64,000 nucleotides of DNA from Chrysogorgia sp. JL179-B06 (taxonomy: Eukaryota; Cnidaria; Anthozoa; Scleralcyonacea; Chrysogorgiidae). The notes beneath the pieces were generated by a model that was given only the letters and a program-made list of their open reading frames with translations, did no database searches and was not told the DNA's origin. Position numbers and translations under genes: made by a program. The DNA lies in contig JAYKKM010000309.1 in NCBI GenBank assembly GCA_035772405.1, positions 1,315,001-1,379,000 on the forward strand, in the 5' to 3' direction. Positions 45,864-55,933 of this stretch are shown one piece after another. Each line of letters starts with the position of its first letter. The stretch's first letter is position 1.

Positions 45864-46259
45864 TGAAGATAAGTTTGTGGGGAATGTTCAGGAGAAAATG
45901 TTGGAGTTGGTTGAGGAAAGATCGTTAACGTGAAGAGGAATTGTTTCCACTATTTATTTCATCTTTGATCCATTGGAACTCACTGCACCTTACGTGACGA
46001 AAGCCAAGCTTCTGTTGCAGATGCTGAGTAGAAAGAAGGTCGGATGGGATGATCCACTTGAGGAAAGCGAAAAAGAACAATGGAAACGTTGGATGAACTC
46101 CCAAGGTTGCAAGCCGTTCGAGTGGACCGTTGTTTCAAACCTTTGGATTTTGGTGAAGTCAAGGAGATACAATTACAGCTTTTCTCGGATGCCTCACGAT
46201 TAGGATATGCTGCAGTAGCATATCTCCGTCTTGAAGATACCAACAACAAAACACACTGT
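45864..46259 (+). pseudogene. BEL/Pao RT end and start of RNase H
   Basis: EDKFVGNVQEKMLELVEE, then LELTAPYVTKAKLLLQMLSR and KVGWDDPLEESEKEQWKRW. After a frameshift come DRCFKPLDFGEVKEIQLQLF, SDASRLGYAAVAYLRLED and N-N-K-T-H-C, where the first Harbinger element is inserted. The SDAS start of RNase H, with its Asp, is intact. Confidence 0.8.
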
Positions 46260-46531
46260 CGCCTGCATTCTAAAAGCGCACTCACACTCACACTTGAGTG
46301 GCATTCCAGTGAGGAGCACTGAAGTGGGGTTGAAGTGTGAGTTTGAGTGGAGGGAGAGTGGATTGTTGTACTCATTGACCGAGCACTCGCACTCGAAAAA
46401 TGTTGGTTGATTTGTATTCACCAAGCGCACTCAACTGTCACTTACCGGAGTTGCACTCGCCTTTGTTGTTAATGAGTACGGAGGAAAGACGTATATTGTG
46501 ACACATTACAGAGACAGTACAGACGTACCAG

Positions 46532-47645
46532 ATGTCCCAAACCAGGCAGTATTTTTCAGAATTGGAGAAGTCCTTCATCAGATAATTAGTTGCTGAGCAC
46601 AAGGATGTCCTTGAGGGGAAAAGGAACGATTACAAAATGATCAAACAAAAAAATAGCGCTTGGGAAACGTTAACAGAAGAGTTTAATTATCAGGCGGATA
46701 AATAAGTAAGCGAGATTCCAAACAAATTATGAAATGCTGGGAGAATATAAAGTCTCGAGCTAAGAAATTATATCGCGAAACAAAAGAGAGAAGCTAAACT
46801 GACTGGTGGCAGAAGCCGTTGTTTAAATTATTCCAGCTCAAATGACTAGCCTGGACAATGCTTTTGACGATGATTTTTGATTATGAAGCCGGTAAGAGAT
46901 TGTGTGGCACAGAACGAATATACTGTACAATGTACTATAGCATGAGGCAATGACTAGTATGTAAGTTGCTGCTTTGAATACATTGTCGATATAAACATAG
47001 TGCAGAAATTGTAGTTGACTTCATTAAGAAAATTGCATGAGTGAGCGCATTTGTATGTCTAATATTGCGTGACAACTTGTTTTCACATACGCCTACTTGT
47101 CCACAACATTGTCTTTAGTATGTGAAGGAGAAAATGATTACAGATTATGGAAAACAGCATTAACGACCATCCCCATCACCATAACAACAGCTATCAACAA
47201 ATGTCGCCATAAGAGTATGATCAGGCATGAAACTGTTGATTGCCTAAAAACAACCGGAAGCCTTATATTCCATTTTGTTATATTAACCAATTCGTTATTT
47301 TGTAGAGATTGTGGATGGCATTGAAAATTAATACGAAAAGGAACCCTACAACTAGAAAGTACAATAGATGCAAATAAAAAAACATTCACAAAAGTCAGAA
47401 CTTATTGTTGAATCATTGAAGGCCTCTTCTAGCGGAAGGTCCACAATTTCAGCTGCACAAATGCAGGAAAAAAACACACACTGGAAATGGAGATTCTAGA
47501 GATTAGAAAAAGCAACCTTTTGGAAAAACATAAGCGGAAGATGGAGGTCCTAGATGCAGAGTGTGAATACTGGAATTCTATAAAGAAATGGAGGGTTAAT
47601 ACACATGAAGAGCCTCCGAAGCGTATTACACGACAAACAAAGTAA
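46532..47645 (+). pseudogene. Myb/SANT-like partner protein of Harbinger element 1, two exons
   Basis: Exon 1 (46532-46891) starts MSQTRQYFSELEKSF, has K-N-S-A-W-E-T-L-T-E-E-F and an Asp-rich end, and finishes at a donor GTAAGAG. Exon 2 (47306-47645) follows TTATTTTGTAG and encodes ELIVESLKASSSGRSTIS, then after a frameshift a coiled coil (EILEIRKSNLLEKHKRKMEV) and a basic tail. The intron is about 414 nt. Harbinger Myb-like proteins bind the transposon ends and bring the transposase into the nucleus. Stops at codon 17 and elsewhere show this copy is dead. Confidence 0.75.
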
Positions 47646-47815
47646 ATAAATAGCCTTTCAGAGGGGTAAAACAATAAATAAAACATGCCAAGCCTTAATT
47701 CAAATAACTATTAAATATCATATCGAATACTTTATGATACTGTATATTATGTTTACAATTATATTGATATCTGCAGTATTGAACGTATTAATATAATGAG
47801 TATATAATGCAAAAT

Positions 47816-48854
47816 TCATGTGAAGTGTTGTATTATCAGAGCACGCCGTGTCGCGTTTCCCAAGGGTTGTACCAGATCGTATCTAGCAGGCACAGGATTC
47901 TCATCAGCATCCTAGAGGGGTTCCTCCGGAATGAGATCATTTCTCCTTCTTACAAAGTTGTAGAGAACTGCTGTTGCCACAATAATTGTAAGGGTAGTTG
48001 AAAGTTTTGTTCTAATAGACATTGAAAGACAAGGATACAACCTCTTCCAAACCTCAAACATGCTCTCCACTGTATTTCTTGTACGAATGTGGGATGCATT
48101 ATATCTACGTTCTGGGTGTGTCTGCGGCTCCACCAGTGGCGTGATCAAGTATGGTCGACAAGGATAGCGATTATCACCGAGAAGCATTCCTTGGATGTGT
48201 CCATGTTCAAACTGGGCACATAAACGACTGTTTTCAAATATTCTGGAGTCGTGAATGCTTCCGGGCCATCGAACAACAATGTTTTGAAATTCAAGATTTG
48301 GTCGGGAAACTGCTTGAACATTGATGGAAAAAAACCCTTTCGATTCCTAAACAGTTCTGCGTTTTCACCTCCTGGGCATGGAATTTTTATATGCGTACAG
48401 TCAATAGTCCCAACAACGTTCGGAAATGCACATATTCTCCAGAAGTCAAGTTTAATTTGTGGTAGAAAATCAGCTGCGGTAAATTTAATGTAATTATTTT
48501 TTAAGCGAGCAATTGCCTCAGATACGCGTTTAATAATTCGACTTGCAGACGGTTGAGATATGTCACACAGGTCTGCACATGCCTGCTGAAACGTACCAGT
48601 TTCATAATAACGTAATGTCAACAAAAGCTGTATGTCCGCAGGAATTGGATAACCTCGTTCATTATGAGCAGATATAGCTGGCGCTATTATGTTTAAGATC
48701 TCCCGAAAACCATCCTTTGTTAATCTATATATATGAGTCGAAATTGCTCCTCATCATACATTTCATAGTTAAAATTGTACATTCTATTTCGGTTTCTATT
48801 ATTGGGCGGAATATTGTCCAAATGATGTAACCTGTTAAGCCATACATTCGCCAT
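47816..48854 (-). pseudogene. HARBI1-like DDE transposase of Harbinger element 1, frameshifted
   Basis: Starts MANVWLNRLHHLDNI at 48854. The middle frame has LCDISQPSASRIIKRVSEA (helix-turn-helix) and VVGTIDCTHIKIPCPG with the first Asp. A later frame has MLLGDNRYPCRPYL (second Asp) and NTVESMFEVWKRL (Glu). The end is GNATRRALIIQHFT and a stop at 47816-47818. The span (1039 bp) equals that of the intact copy at 49492-50529 plus one base. Frameshifts near 48720, near 48640 and near 48310, plus one TAG near 47900, inactivate it. Confidence 0.85.
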
Positions 48855-49092
48855 GTTGTTCATCACGACTTCACGTGAGTATGGTTCAAGGGAAGTATAT
48901 CCTACGCTCAAACTCCACTCACACTCTACCTCTATTTCGAGGGTGAGTGCCGTTTGCGAATGGTCCCAGGGCGAGTGTCGTTTCCCACTCATTGAGACTC
49001 ATTAAAGACTCGTCGAGTGGTGAGTTACACTTACTGAGCATTAGGTGCCACTCTTTGAGTGTGAGTGTGAGTGCGCTTTTAGAATACAGGCG

Positions 49093-49253
49093 TGTGCCTT
49101 TGTCATGGGTAATGCAAGACTGGAGCCCCTGTGTGAAATCTCCATCCCGAGATTGGAACTAACGGCCGCTGTTATCTCTGTAAGCCTTACCAAAATAATC
49201 CGGGAAGAATTAGATATGATGATACAAAGGACTTGTTACTGGACAGACTCTAC
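49093..49253 (+). pseudogene. BEL/Pao RNase H segment between two Harbinger elements
   Basis: Encodes C-A-F-V-M-G-N-A-R-L, then ISIPRLELTAAVISVSL and Y-W-T-D-S-T, the RNase H core with Glu (RLEL) and Asp (TDS). It is 161 bp long, in frame with the BEL parts on both sides once the two insertions and one copy of each target duplication are disregarded. Confidence 0.9.
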
Positions 49254-49491
49254 CGCCTGCATTCTAAAAGCTCACTCACACTCACACTCAATGAGTGGAC
49301 GCTCAAACTCAATGAGTGCAACTCACCACTCAATGAGTGTCCACTCACACTCACTGAGTATAATGCTACACTCACACTTCAACCATTCAAAGACACCACT
49401 CACACTCAAGTGAATCGCAGATGTGGAGTGAAGTGTGAGTGAGAGGTATACGTCCCTTGAGCTGCACTCATGTGTACTTAGTCACAACAAG

Positions 49492-50529
49492 ATGGCGGAG
49501 AGGTGGCTAAATAGGTTAGAATGTTTGGATAATATTGCAACAAACAACCGAAATAAACGAAAACCATATAGGTTTGATTATGGGAAATATGATGAGGAGC
49601 AATTCCGGAGCAGATACCGGTTAACTAAGGCTGGATTTCGTGAGTTATTGGAAATAATCAAGGCAGACATCTCTGCACACAACGACCGAGGAAAACCCGT
49701 TCCTGCTGATATTCAACTATTGTTGACGCTGCGGTTTTATGCCACGGGTACATTCCAGCTAGCATGCGGAGACTTGTGTGATATTTCACAGCCATCAGCA
49801 AGTCGGATTATTAAACGTGTGTCCGAGTCCATCGCACGTTTAAAGGATAACTACATTACCTTTCCGGCAGATGAAATGCTTGATCAACTCAAACGTGATT
49901 TCTGGCGAATTTGTGCATTTCCTAGTGTTGTGGGTGCAATTGACTGTACTCATATAAAGATACCATGCCCGGGGGGTGCTAATGCTGAACTATTTCGAAA
50001 TCGAAAAGGATACTTCTCAATCAACGTTCAAGCTGTGTGCGGACCCACGTTAGAAATGTTCAATATTGTTGCTCGTTGGCCAGTTAGCGTCCACGACGCC
50101 AGAATTTTCGATAACAGTCGCATTTGTGCACAATTCGAACATGGTGATATCCCTGGCATCTTACTTGGTGATAGCGGTTACCCATGCCGGCCATATCTCA
50201 TGACACCACTACTTAATCCGCAGACCCGACCACAACACGCATATAATGTGGCTCAAATACGTACACGAAATACAGTGGAGCGGATGTTTGGCACATGGAA
50301 GAGGTTGTTCCCATGTCTATCAACGACCCTGCGTACAAAACTGCAAACGACGCTAACTGTCATTGTCGCTACAGGTGTGTTGTACAACTATATAAGAAGC
50401 CGACATGACCCTATTGACGAACCCGAGCATATTCCGGCTGCTGAGGAAGGCGTACCTGATATGCCTGATGGTGAACGGCGTTTGGGAAATGCTGTGCGTC
50501 AAGCCCTGATCGTGCAACATTTCACATAA
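49492..50529 (+). CDS. HARBI1-like DDE transposase, intact, 345 aa
   Basis: PIF/Harbinger transposase (DDE_Tnp_4 nuclease), which cuts and joins transposon ends at a 3-bp target. An N-terminal helical part (MAERWLNRLECLDN) precedes DEEQFRSRYRLTKAGFREL and a helix-turn-helix, LCDISQPSASRIIKRV (residues 95-110). The catalytic domain has Asp151 in AIDCTHIKIPCPG, Asp227 in LLGDSGYPCRPY and Glu263 in NTVERMFGTWKRL. The C-terminus is AVRQALIVQHFT. The full length fits the family. I chose the Met at 49492 over the upstream in-frame Met at 49435 because it has AAGATGG context and matches the start of the copy in element 1; the upstream codons lie in the subterminal repeats. No frameshift or stop is present. 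Confidence 0.92.
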   Translation: MAERWLNRLECLDNIATNNRNKRKPYRFDYGKYDEEQFRSRYRLTKAGFRELLEIIKADISAHNDRGKPVPADIQLLLTLRFYATGTFQLACGDLCDISQPSASRIIKRVSESIARLKDNYITFPADEMLDQLKRDFWRICAFPSVVGAIDCTHIKIPCPGGANAELFRNRKGYFSINVQAVCGPTLEMFNIVARWPVSVHDARIFDNSRICAQFEHGDIPGILLGDSGYPCRPYLMTPLLNPQTRPQHAYNVAQIRTRNTVERMFGTWKRLFPCLSTTLRTKLQTTLTVIVATGVLYNYIRSRHDPIDEPEHIPAAEEGVPDMPDGERRLGNAVRQALIVQHFT

Positions 50530-50698
50530 TGTCTGAACAACTTATCCCATTTAATAACACAATTAATATACAGGTATTACATATTCTAATAATAAAACAA
50601 ATCATATTAGCTTGTGTTGATGTTTACAACATGGAATATAATAGATCGGATGGTGCAATTATATCACACCTGGATAATGTTTTATAGCATTGTCATAC

Positions 50699-51083
50699 CT
50701 GTTTCATAATTATCGTCGTCAAACGGGTTAATTAGGCTGTCTATTTGAGCGGGAATAATAGAGGCAACAGCCGCAGCTTCGTCGTCTTGGTTGGATGTTG
50801 AGGGGCCACCACCAGTTAATTTACACTCTCTCCTCTCTTTAGCCAGTTGTTTCTTGGCACGGGCCTTTAAATTTTCCCAACATTTTTTTAACTGCTTCGC
50901 ATCCCTCTTAGTCACACCTGACTGGGAATTGAACTCTTCGGATACAGCTTCCCACGCGCTGTTTTTCTTTTTTATCGTTCTGTAATCGTTCCTTTTATTT
51001 TCTATCAGATCTTTGTGCTTTCGCACTAACTCCGTTACAAGCGCCTTTTCTAATTGCGAATAATATTGTCTGCTGTCAGACAT
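50699..51083 (-). CDS. Myb/SANT-like DNA-binding partner of Harbinger element 2, exon 1
   Basis: Starts MSDSRQYYSQLEKALV and has the trihelix-type Myb/SANT domain (RKHKDLIENKRNDYRTIKKK, K-N-S-A-W-E-A-V-S-E-E-F, LKKCWENLKARAKKQ), then KLTGGGPSTS and an acidic end. The exon ends at a donor, CAG|GTATGA, at 50698, homologous to the donor in element 1. Read through, the frame stops at 50682. Element 1 has a second coiled-coil exon, but here only 169 bp separate the donor from the transposase stop and no such exon is visible, so the gene is 3'-truncated. The product would keep DNA binding but lack the coiled coil. Confidence 0.8.
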
Positions 51084-51369
51084 CTTGTGCAGCACCGCAG
51101 TACGAATGCAATTGATGATTCTACAACATGCCTATATGGTACTTCCCAACCTCATCAATATTCAACGTTATACACACACTCCAGCAAGTCACACTCGAGC
51201 GACCTCTATGAATGCAAATCTGCCTAATAATTTCAAGCGTGAGTGCTCCCTCGTTGAGTGGACACTCACACTCATACTCCACTCTCACTCACACTTCAGT
51301 TCTACTTGAGTGCATCTCACTGGAGCGTAACTCAAGTGTGAGTGTGAGCGAGCTTTTAGAATGCAGGCG

Positions 51370-52620
51370 TACATCTGTACTAAAGTTTATCAACAATAAA
51401 ACGAAGAAATTCCATACGTTTGTGTCAAATCGCTTAACTGTAATTCGTGATGGATCCGTTCCATCGCAGTGGAAGTATGTAAATCGAGAAGACATCCCTG
51501 CTGACGATGGCTCGAAAAGACTAAAGTTAGACACCATGATCAAGAATGATCGTTGGTTAAAGGGTCCTGGATCCTTTGGAAAGAAGAGAAGCACTGCCTT
51601 GGATGAAAGAAGTTTCAGTTTTGAAAGACGACGACCCAGAAGTTAGGAAGGAAGCACAGATTGATGTTGCTGCTGTCTTATTAAGAGTTGGAGGTAGACT
51701 GGTTAATACCCAAGTCGAGGATGAGACGAAGCATCCTGTTATCCTACCTTATAAACATTATGTAACTGACTTGATAATTCGTCACCATCATGCCGTGGTG
51801 CGTCGCATGGGCCAGGAATCCGATCTTTCATCTTTAAGAAGAGTATTTTGGATCATCGAAGGAAGATTGGCGGTGCGTCGTGTAACAAGAAAATGTATGA
51901 GCTACCAACGGAGAAAGGCACGTTCGGGAAAACAGTTTATGACAAGTTTACCAGAGGATAGGCTAACACCAAACAAACCAGCGTTTACATATGTAGGCGT
52001 TGATTATTTTGGGCCTATTCTAGTGAAACAAGGACGATCACTTGTAAAAAGGTATGGCTGCATTTTCATATTAAGATGGCACATTCGCTTGACACGTATT
52101 CAATGATAAATGCTCTTAGAAGGTTTATCAGTATTCGTGGGTGTCCACAACAAATCAGGAGTGATCGTCGTACGAATTTCGCGAGTGCGAATAAAGAGCT
52201 GAATGAAAGCATGGACGAATGGGACTAGATGAAGATCAACAACTTTTGCGCACAAAGAAAGATTCAGTGGATCTTTAATCCACCATCAGCGAGTCACACG
52301 GGTGGCGTGTGGGAGCGGATGATAAGATCTGTGCGCCAAGTTATACGAGCCATATTGAAGGAGCAGTTGGTTTATGACGAAGTCTTCTGATTGTGAGACC
52401 GCTCACACGAAACAGCGACAGTCCTCTATATGAAGAACCATTGACTCCTAATCATTTGCTGTATCAGCGTCGAAGCTGAACTTTAGATCCGGGGGTATTT
52501 ACCAATTGGACGATCTAGTGTATTATAAACGTGCATGGAGGCAAATACAATACCTAGCAGATTTATTCTGCAACTAAACATTGGTAAGCAAACGTAAATA
52601 AAGAAACAACATTGGACAAT
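51370..52620 (+). pseudogene. BEL/Pao RNase H end and integrase, decayed
   Basis: KFINNKTKKFHTFVSNRLTV and GSVPSQWKYVNREDIPADD close RNase H. The integrase zinc-binding region follows ([35 protein letters not shown]), though one His-x-His spacing is disturbed and one Cys pair is altered. The DDE core shows [16 protein letters not shown] (first Asp), IRSDRRTNFASANKEL (second Asp, near 52165) and [12 protein letters not shown] (Glu, near 52310). Beyond EPLTPNHLLYQRRS the frame collapses near 52600. Stops and frameshifts are numerous. The 3' LTR was not recognised. Confidence 0.8.
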
Positions 52621-52679
52621 CGGAGTAGGTCTCTGGTAACAAAAGTCTTATAGTGTAATAGCCGATATAGTGTATTTGA

Positions 52680-52790
52680 GGTCTTTACGTTTCACACTCT
52701 GACGAAGGGCCTTCGTTCGAAATGTTAGCCATCCTACATACTATTTCGGTGTACAGCACCACGAGTTTCGATTTTTTAGCCTTGCTTCAC
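52680..52790 (+). repeat. Recurrent module with 'gaagggcc' core
   Basis: 'tttacgtttcacactctgacgaagggccttcgttcgaaatgttag' shares order and spacing with 'tttacgtttcactcatttttcgaagggcctgcgctcaaaacgttag' at 3432-3475. Its position just after the BEL remnant could mean LTR or flanking repeat; not decided. Confidence 0.35.
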
Positions 52791-53989
52791 GCTGGATCGA
52801 ATGTAAACAATTGACTACTGAACAATGCCTACGCGTCACAGACGCTAGCCAATAACATCGTGGCACTGCTTCTTTGATTATTTCGTTTGGGAATTTGGTT
52901 GATCCGGAAATGGCATTGTCAACATAAATGGCAATCCTTATCTCGGTTCGGAAAGGGAAAAAGTACATAGATTCAACGTTGAAATAACGTTGTACTTATT
53001 TTTTTGTTTTGTTCGCTTGAGATCTGTTGTAAAACAAGGCATTTGAACGAAAAATCAGTCCGTCATTAAATTATTTGAACCGCAAAATCAATCAGTGGTT
53101 ACACGCTGTGATTTCATCTATACTCAACACAAACACACCAAAGCTATTGAATTTACCTTCACGCATAGTGTACAACTGTTTTCCTGCGCATAGTTTCGTT
53201 TATAAATATATCTTCGAACTCTGAATCGAGTTTTGATACGATTACTGGCGAATGTGAACTTCATGTGCGGAGTAGATGACAACACAAGCGCTTTTCCTTA
53301 TGTCTATAGTCCAAATTAATTGGCGGCCATAAATTTCTGATAGAAGCAATACAAAATCGATAAATTGTAAAGTCTTTGGTCTTTCGTTATCGAGTTAAAT
53401 TATATTGTACGTTGTCTAGGTCGAGTTAAACTAATGGAAATGGATCTCACTGCCTCTATAAATTTATTCAGGGCATTGTGCTTGGTTCATCACAATTTTA
53501 TCGTACATGTTCTTCCTGACTGCAATAATTATGTGGAGAATATTACATTGTAACAGGAAAAACAAATAAATAGGCTGCTGTAGTGAGTCTTTCTCTATCA
53601 TTTCTGAGCAGTCCGTAATAACAGGTACGATAAAACTACATTATTGCACAGGCCGATAAAACTGAATATCATACCTGGGGATAAAGTAGTGCACATACTG
53701 ACAGTGTTGAATGTCTTTCACTCAAAACGTCAGACTTCCTATTCCCATAGGATACCGATTTTCGCAGCTTTCAAGATGCTGCTGGATAAGTTCTCCTAGT
53801 AAGAACAGCGATAGTGCCAGTACAAATATACAATAGCGTTAGTCAGTGGAATGTATTACTCGAGACAACTTAATTGATGTGTGTATTTACAAATTGAAAA
53901 TGTTCTCTTTTAACAACAGAGCTATAGTAACAGTAACTGTAACTAAGATGACCATGTGAAGCTGTCGTTTACCAACATATAGGTTTAAA
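52791..53989. other. Non-coding stretch
   Basis: A minus-strand frame at 52741-52968 has no motif. Nothing else seen. Confidence 0.35.
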
Positions 53990-54204
53990 TGTTCCTGTTA
54001 ATTTGTGGCCAATTGATTAAGATTTTTACTATTTTTAATTATTTACAAATTGAAAGATTTTCTACTTCAACGACAGAACTAATGATTGTAGCAAACTAAC
54101 CATGTCAGCAGACACATGTACATGTACGCGTTGTGTAACTATTGTTATATTGATGGACAAAATTATGACAACCTCAATGTGTAAAAAATACACCAATGCA
54201 TTTT
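53990..54204 (+). repeat. Duplicated segment B, left part
   Basis: Collinear with 16670-17008 ('ggccaattgattaa', 'acaaattgaaag', 'catgtcagcagacacatg', 'ttgatggacaaa', 'atgacaacctcaat'). Ends with the left copy of the 30-bp target duplication (54175-54204). Confidence 0.75.
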
Positions 54205-55933
54205 TGCAAAATAAGAAAGAGGAACTAAAACAGGTGTACCAAGATATTCAGAAGGAAGAACTGGACGAAATGATCATCCAGGTTGAAAATGCAGATACAA
54301 GTGGTAAACATGGAGAAAGCTGGAGACTGATAAATACCATCACCGGTCGAAAAGCTGCAAAATAGGGAATCATTTAGGGAAAGTCCAGGGAAGATAGAAT
54401 CAAGAAGTGGTATACTCATTTCCACAACTTGCTTGGAAAAGATCTTGATGTCGAAGGCGTGAACGAGAACGAAAACCTCGTGACGATGCTAGATGGCTTA
54501 CAACTTGAAGATGGGGACTTCACAGCACGTGAAATGGAATTGGCTAAAAAACATGAGAGAAGGAAAACAATCAGGCCTGATAATATCCCACCAGAAGTGC
54601 TAAAAAGATGCGATTTAGATGACATTATCCTTGGATTTGCAAATAAGTTGTTAAATGACGGCGTGAGGCCTGATCAATGGTCTGAGATATATATGCTACC
54701 ATTAACAAAATCTGGTGATCTGAGTGACACTGGGAACTAAGAGGGATTAGCTTGTCGTCCATCGTTGTGAAGATTGTCAACAAAATGATCCTCAACAGAA
54801 TACAACGTAAGATGGATAAACACCTTGGACCTAATCAGCATGGATTCAGACCAGGGCGCTCAACAGAAGCACACATCCTTGTACTTAGAAGGCTGATAGA
54901 AGGAGTTAACAGTCACAACAGGAAAGCTATCATCATATATGTCGACTTTAAAAAGGCTTTTGTATCGGTGCATAGAGGAATGATGATGAAAATACTCAAA
55001 GCATATGATATACCACCAAGAATGCTGAGAGCAATCAGTAAGCTCCAATAAAACTCCAGAGCTAAGGTGATCACCCCAGATGGTGGAACTGAGTATTTTG
55101 AAGTGAAAACTGGAGTACTGCAAGGTGACAACAAATCCCCATACCTCTTTGCCATTGTTCTGGACTATGTGATGAAAAACTTGGATTTCAACTGCACAGG
55201 AAAAGAAGGAGACGCCATCCAGCAATTACTGTCACTGACCTTGACTTTGCTGATGTCCTTGCACTACTAACAGAAGAGATGGAACAAGCACAGGAAGTAA
55301 TGAACCGATTAGAGCAAGTCTTCAACCATGAAACACCTGTGACAGTGAAAGTAAGAAATGGCAAAACATTGTAGTCGATAACTTCAAGTACCTTGGAGCG
55401 TGGACAAAAGCACTGAAAGAGAAACGCTCTTGCCTTGAGTACATGCCACAAGTTGAGGAAAATATGGAGCTCGAAACTATCAAGGAAACTGAAAGTTAGA
55501 TTGTTTGTTGCAAGAGTGGAATCTGTTTTGCTCTATGGAGCAGAAACATGGACAATTCTGAAGAAACAGTTGGATGGCTGCTATACGAGAATGACTAAAT
55601 GTATCCTGGAAAAGTCATATAACGAATGTAGAACTCTACCAGGAACTACCAAAAGTTACATTAAATGTACAACAGAGAAGGATGCGTCTCGCAGGACATT
55701 GCATCCGACATGGTGAAGAAGTTGCTTGCAAGCTGGTACTCTGGCAACCAACGGAAGGAAGAACGAGTAGAGGAAGAAGAAGACTCGCCTACGTGGATAC
55801 TTTGCTAGAAGATACTGGGATGGAGAGAATTCAGGAGCTGCAGACAATTATGAAAGACCGAGACGATTGGAGAAAGCGTGCGAAAGCTGTGGGCGTCCTA
55901 ACGGACGACCTATATATCGATAGATAGATAGAT
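54205..55933 (+). pseudogene. RTE-like LINE insertion with 30-bp target duplication
   Basis: LQNKKEELKQVYQDIQKEEL, GKHGESWRLINTITGRKAAK and KKWYTHFHNLLGKDL precede RT: KTIRPDNIPPEVLKRC, GFRPGRSTEAHILVLRRLI, IIYVDFKKAF and GVLQGDNKSPYLFAIVLDYV. The catalytic box reads LDFADV, so the second Asp is replaced by Val, and about 20 residues are missing after EVMNRLEQ. The C-terminal ESVLLYGAETWTILKKQL, RMRLAGHCIRHGEEVA and DRDDWRKRAKAVGVLTD end at a (GATA)n tail, 55912-55933. Flanking direct repeats of 30 bp (54175-54204 and 55934-55963, three differences) mark target-primed insertion. 5'-truncated and inactive. Confidence 0.85.

Larger units (their letters stand above)
46260..49092. mobile_element. 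Harbinger element 1 (2833 bp), TGT duplication, decayed
   Basis: Ends CGCCTGCATTCTAAAAGCGC on the left and GCGCTTTTAGAATACAGGCG on the right, followed inward by CACTCACACTCACA and its complement. TGT flanks both ends (46257-46259 and 49093-49095). It carries two divergent genes: a Myb/SANT protein on the plus strand (46532-47645) and a DDE transposase on the minus strand (47816-48854), in the opposite order to Harbinger element 2. Numerous GAGTG/CACTC repeats fill both subterminal regions. Confidence 0.9.
49254..51369. mobile_element. Harbinger element 2 (2116 bp), TAC duplication, transposase intact
   Basis: Ends CGCCTGCATTCTAAAAGCTC and GAGCTTTTAGAATGCAGGCG, perfect inverted repeats over 20 bp, flanked by TAC at 49251-49253 and 51370-51372. 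Both subterminal zones (49264-49440 and 51238-51356) are crowded with CACTCA/TGAGTG motifs, probable protein-binding sites. It carries an intact DDE transposase on the plus strand and a Myb/SANT exon on the minus strand, convergently arranged. The orientation is opposite to element 1. The intact ORF and perfect termini indicate a young, possibly mobile copy. Confidence 0.9.
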
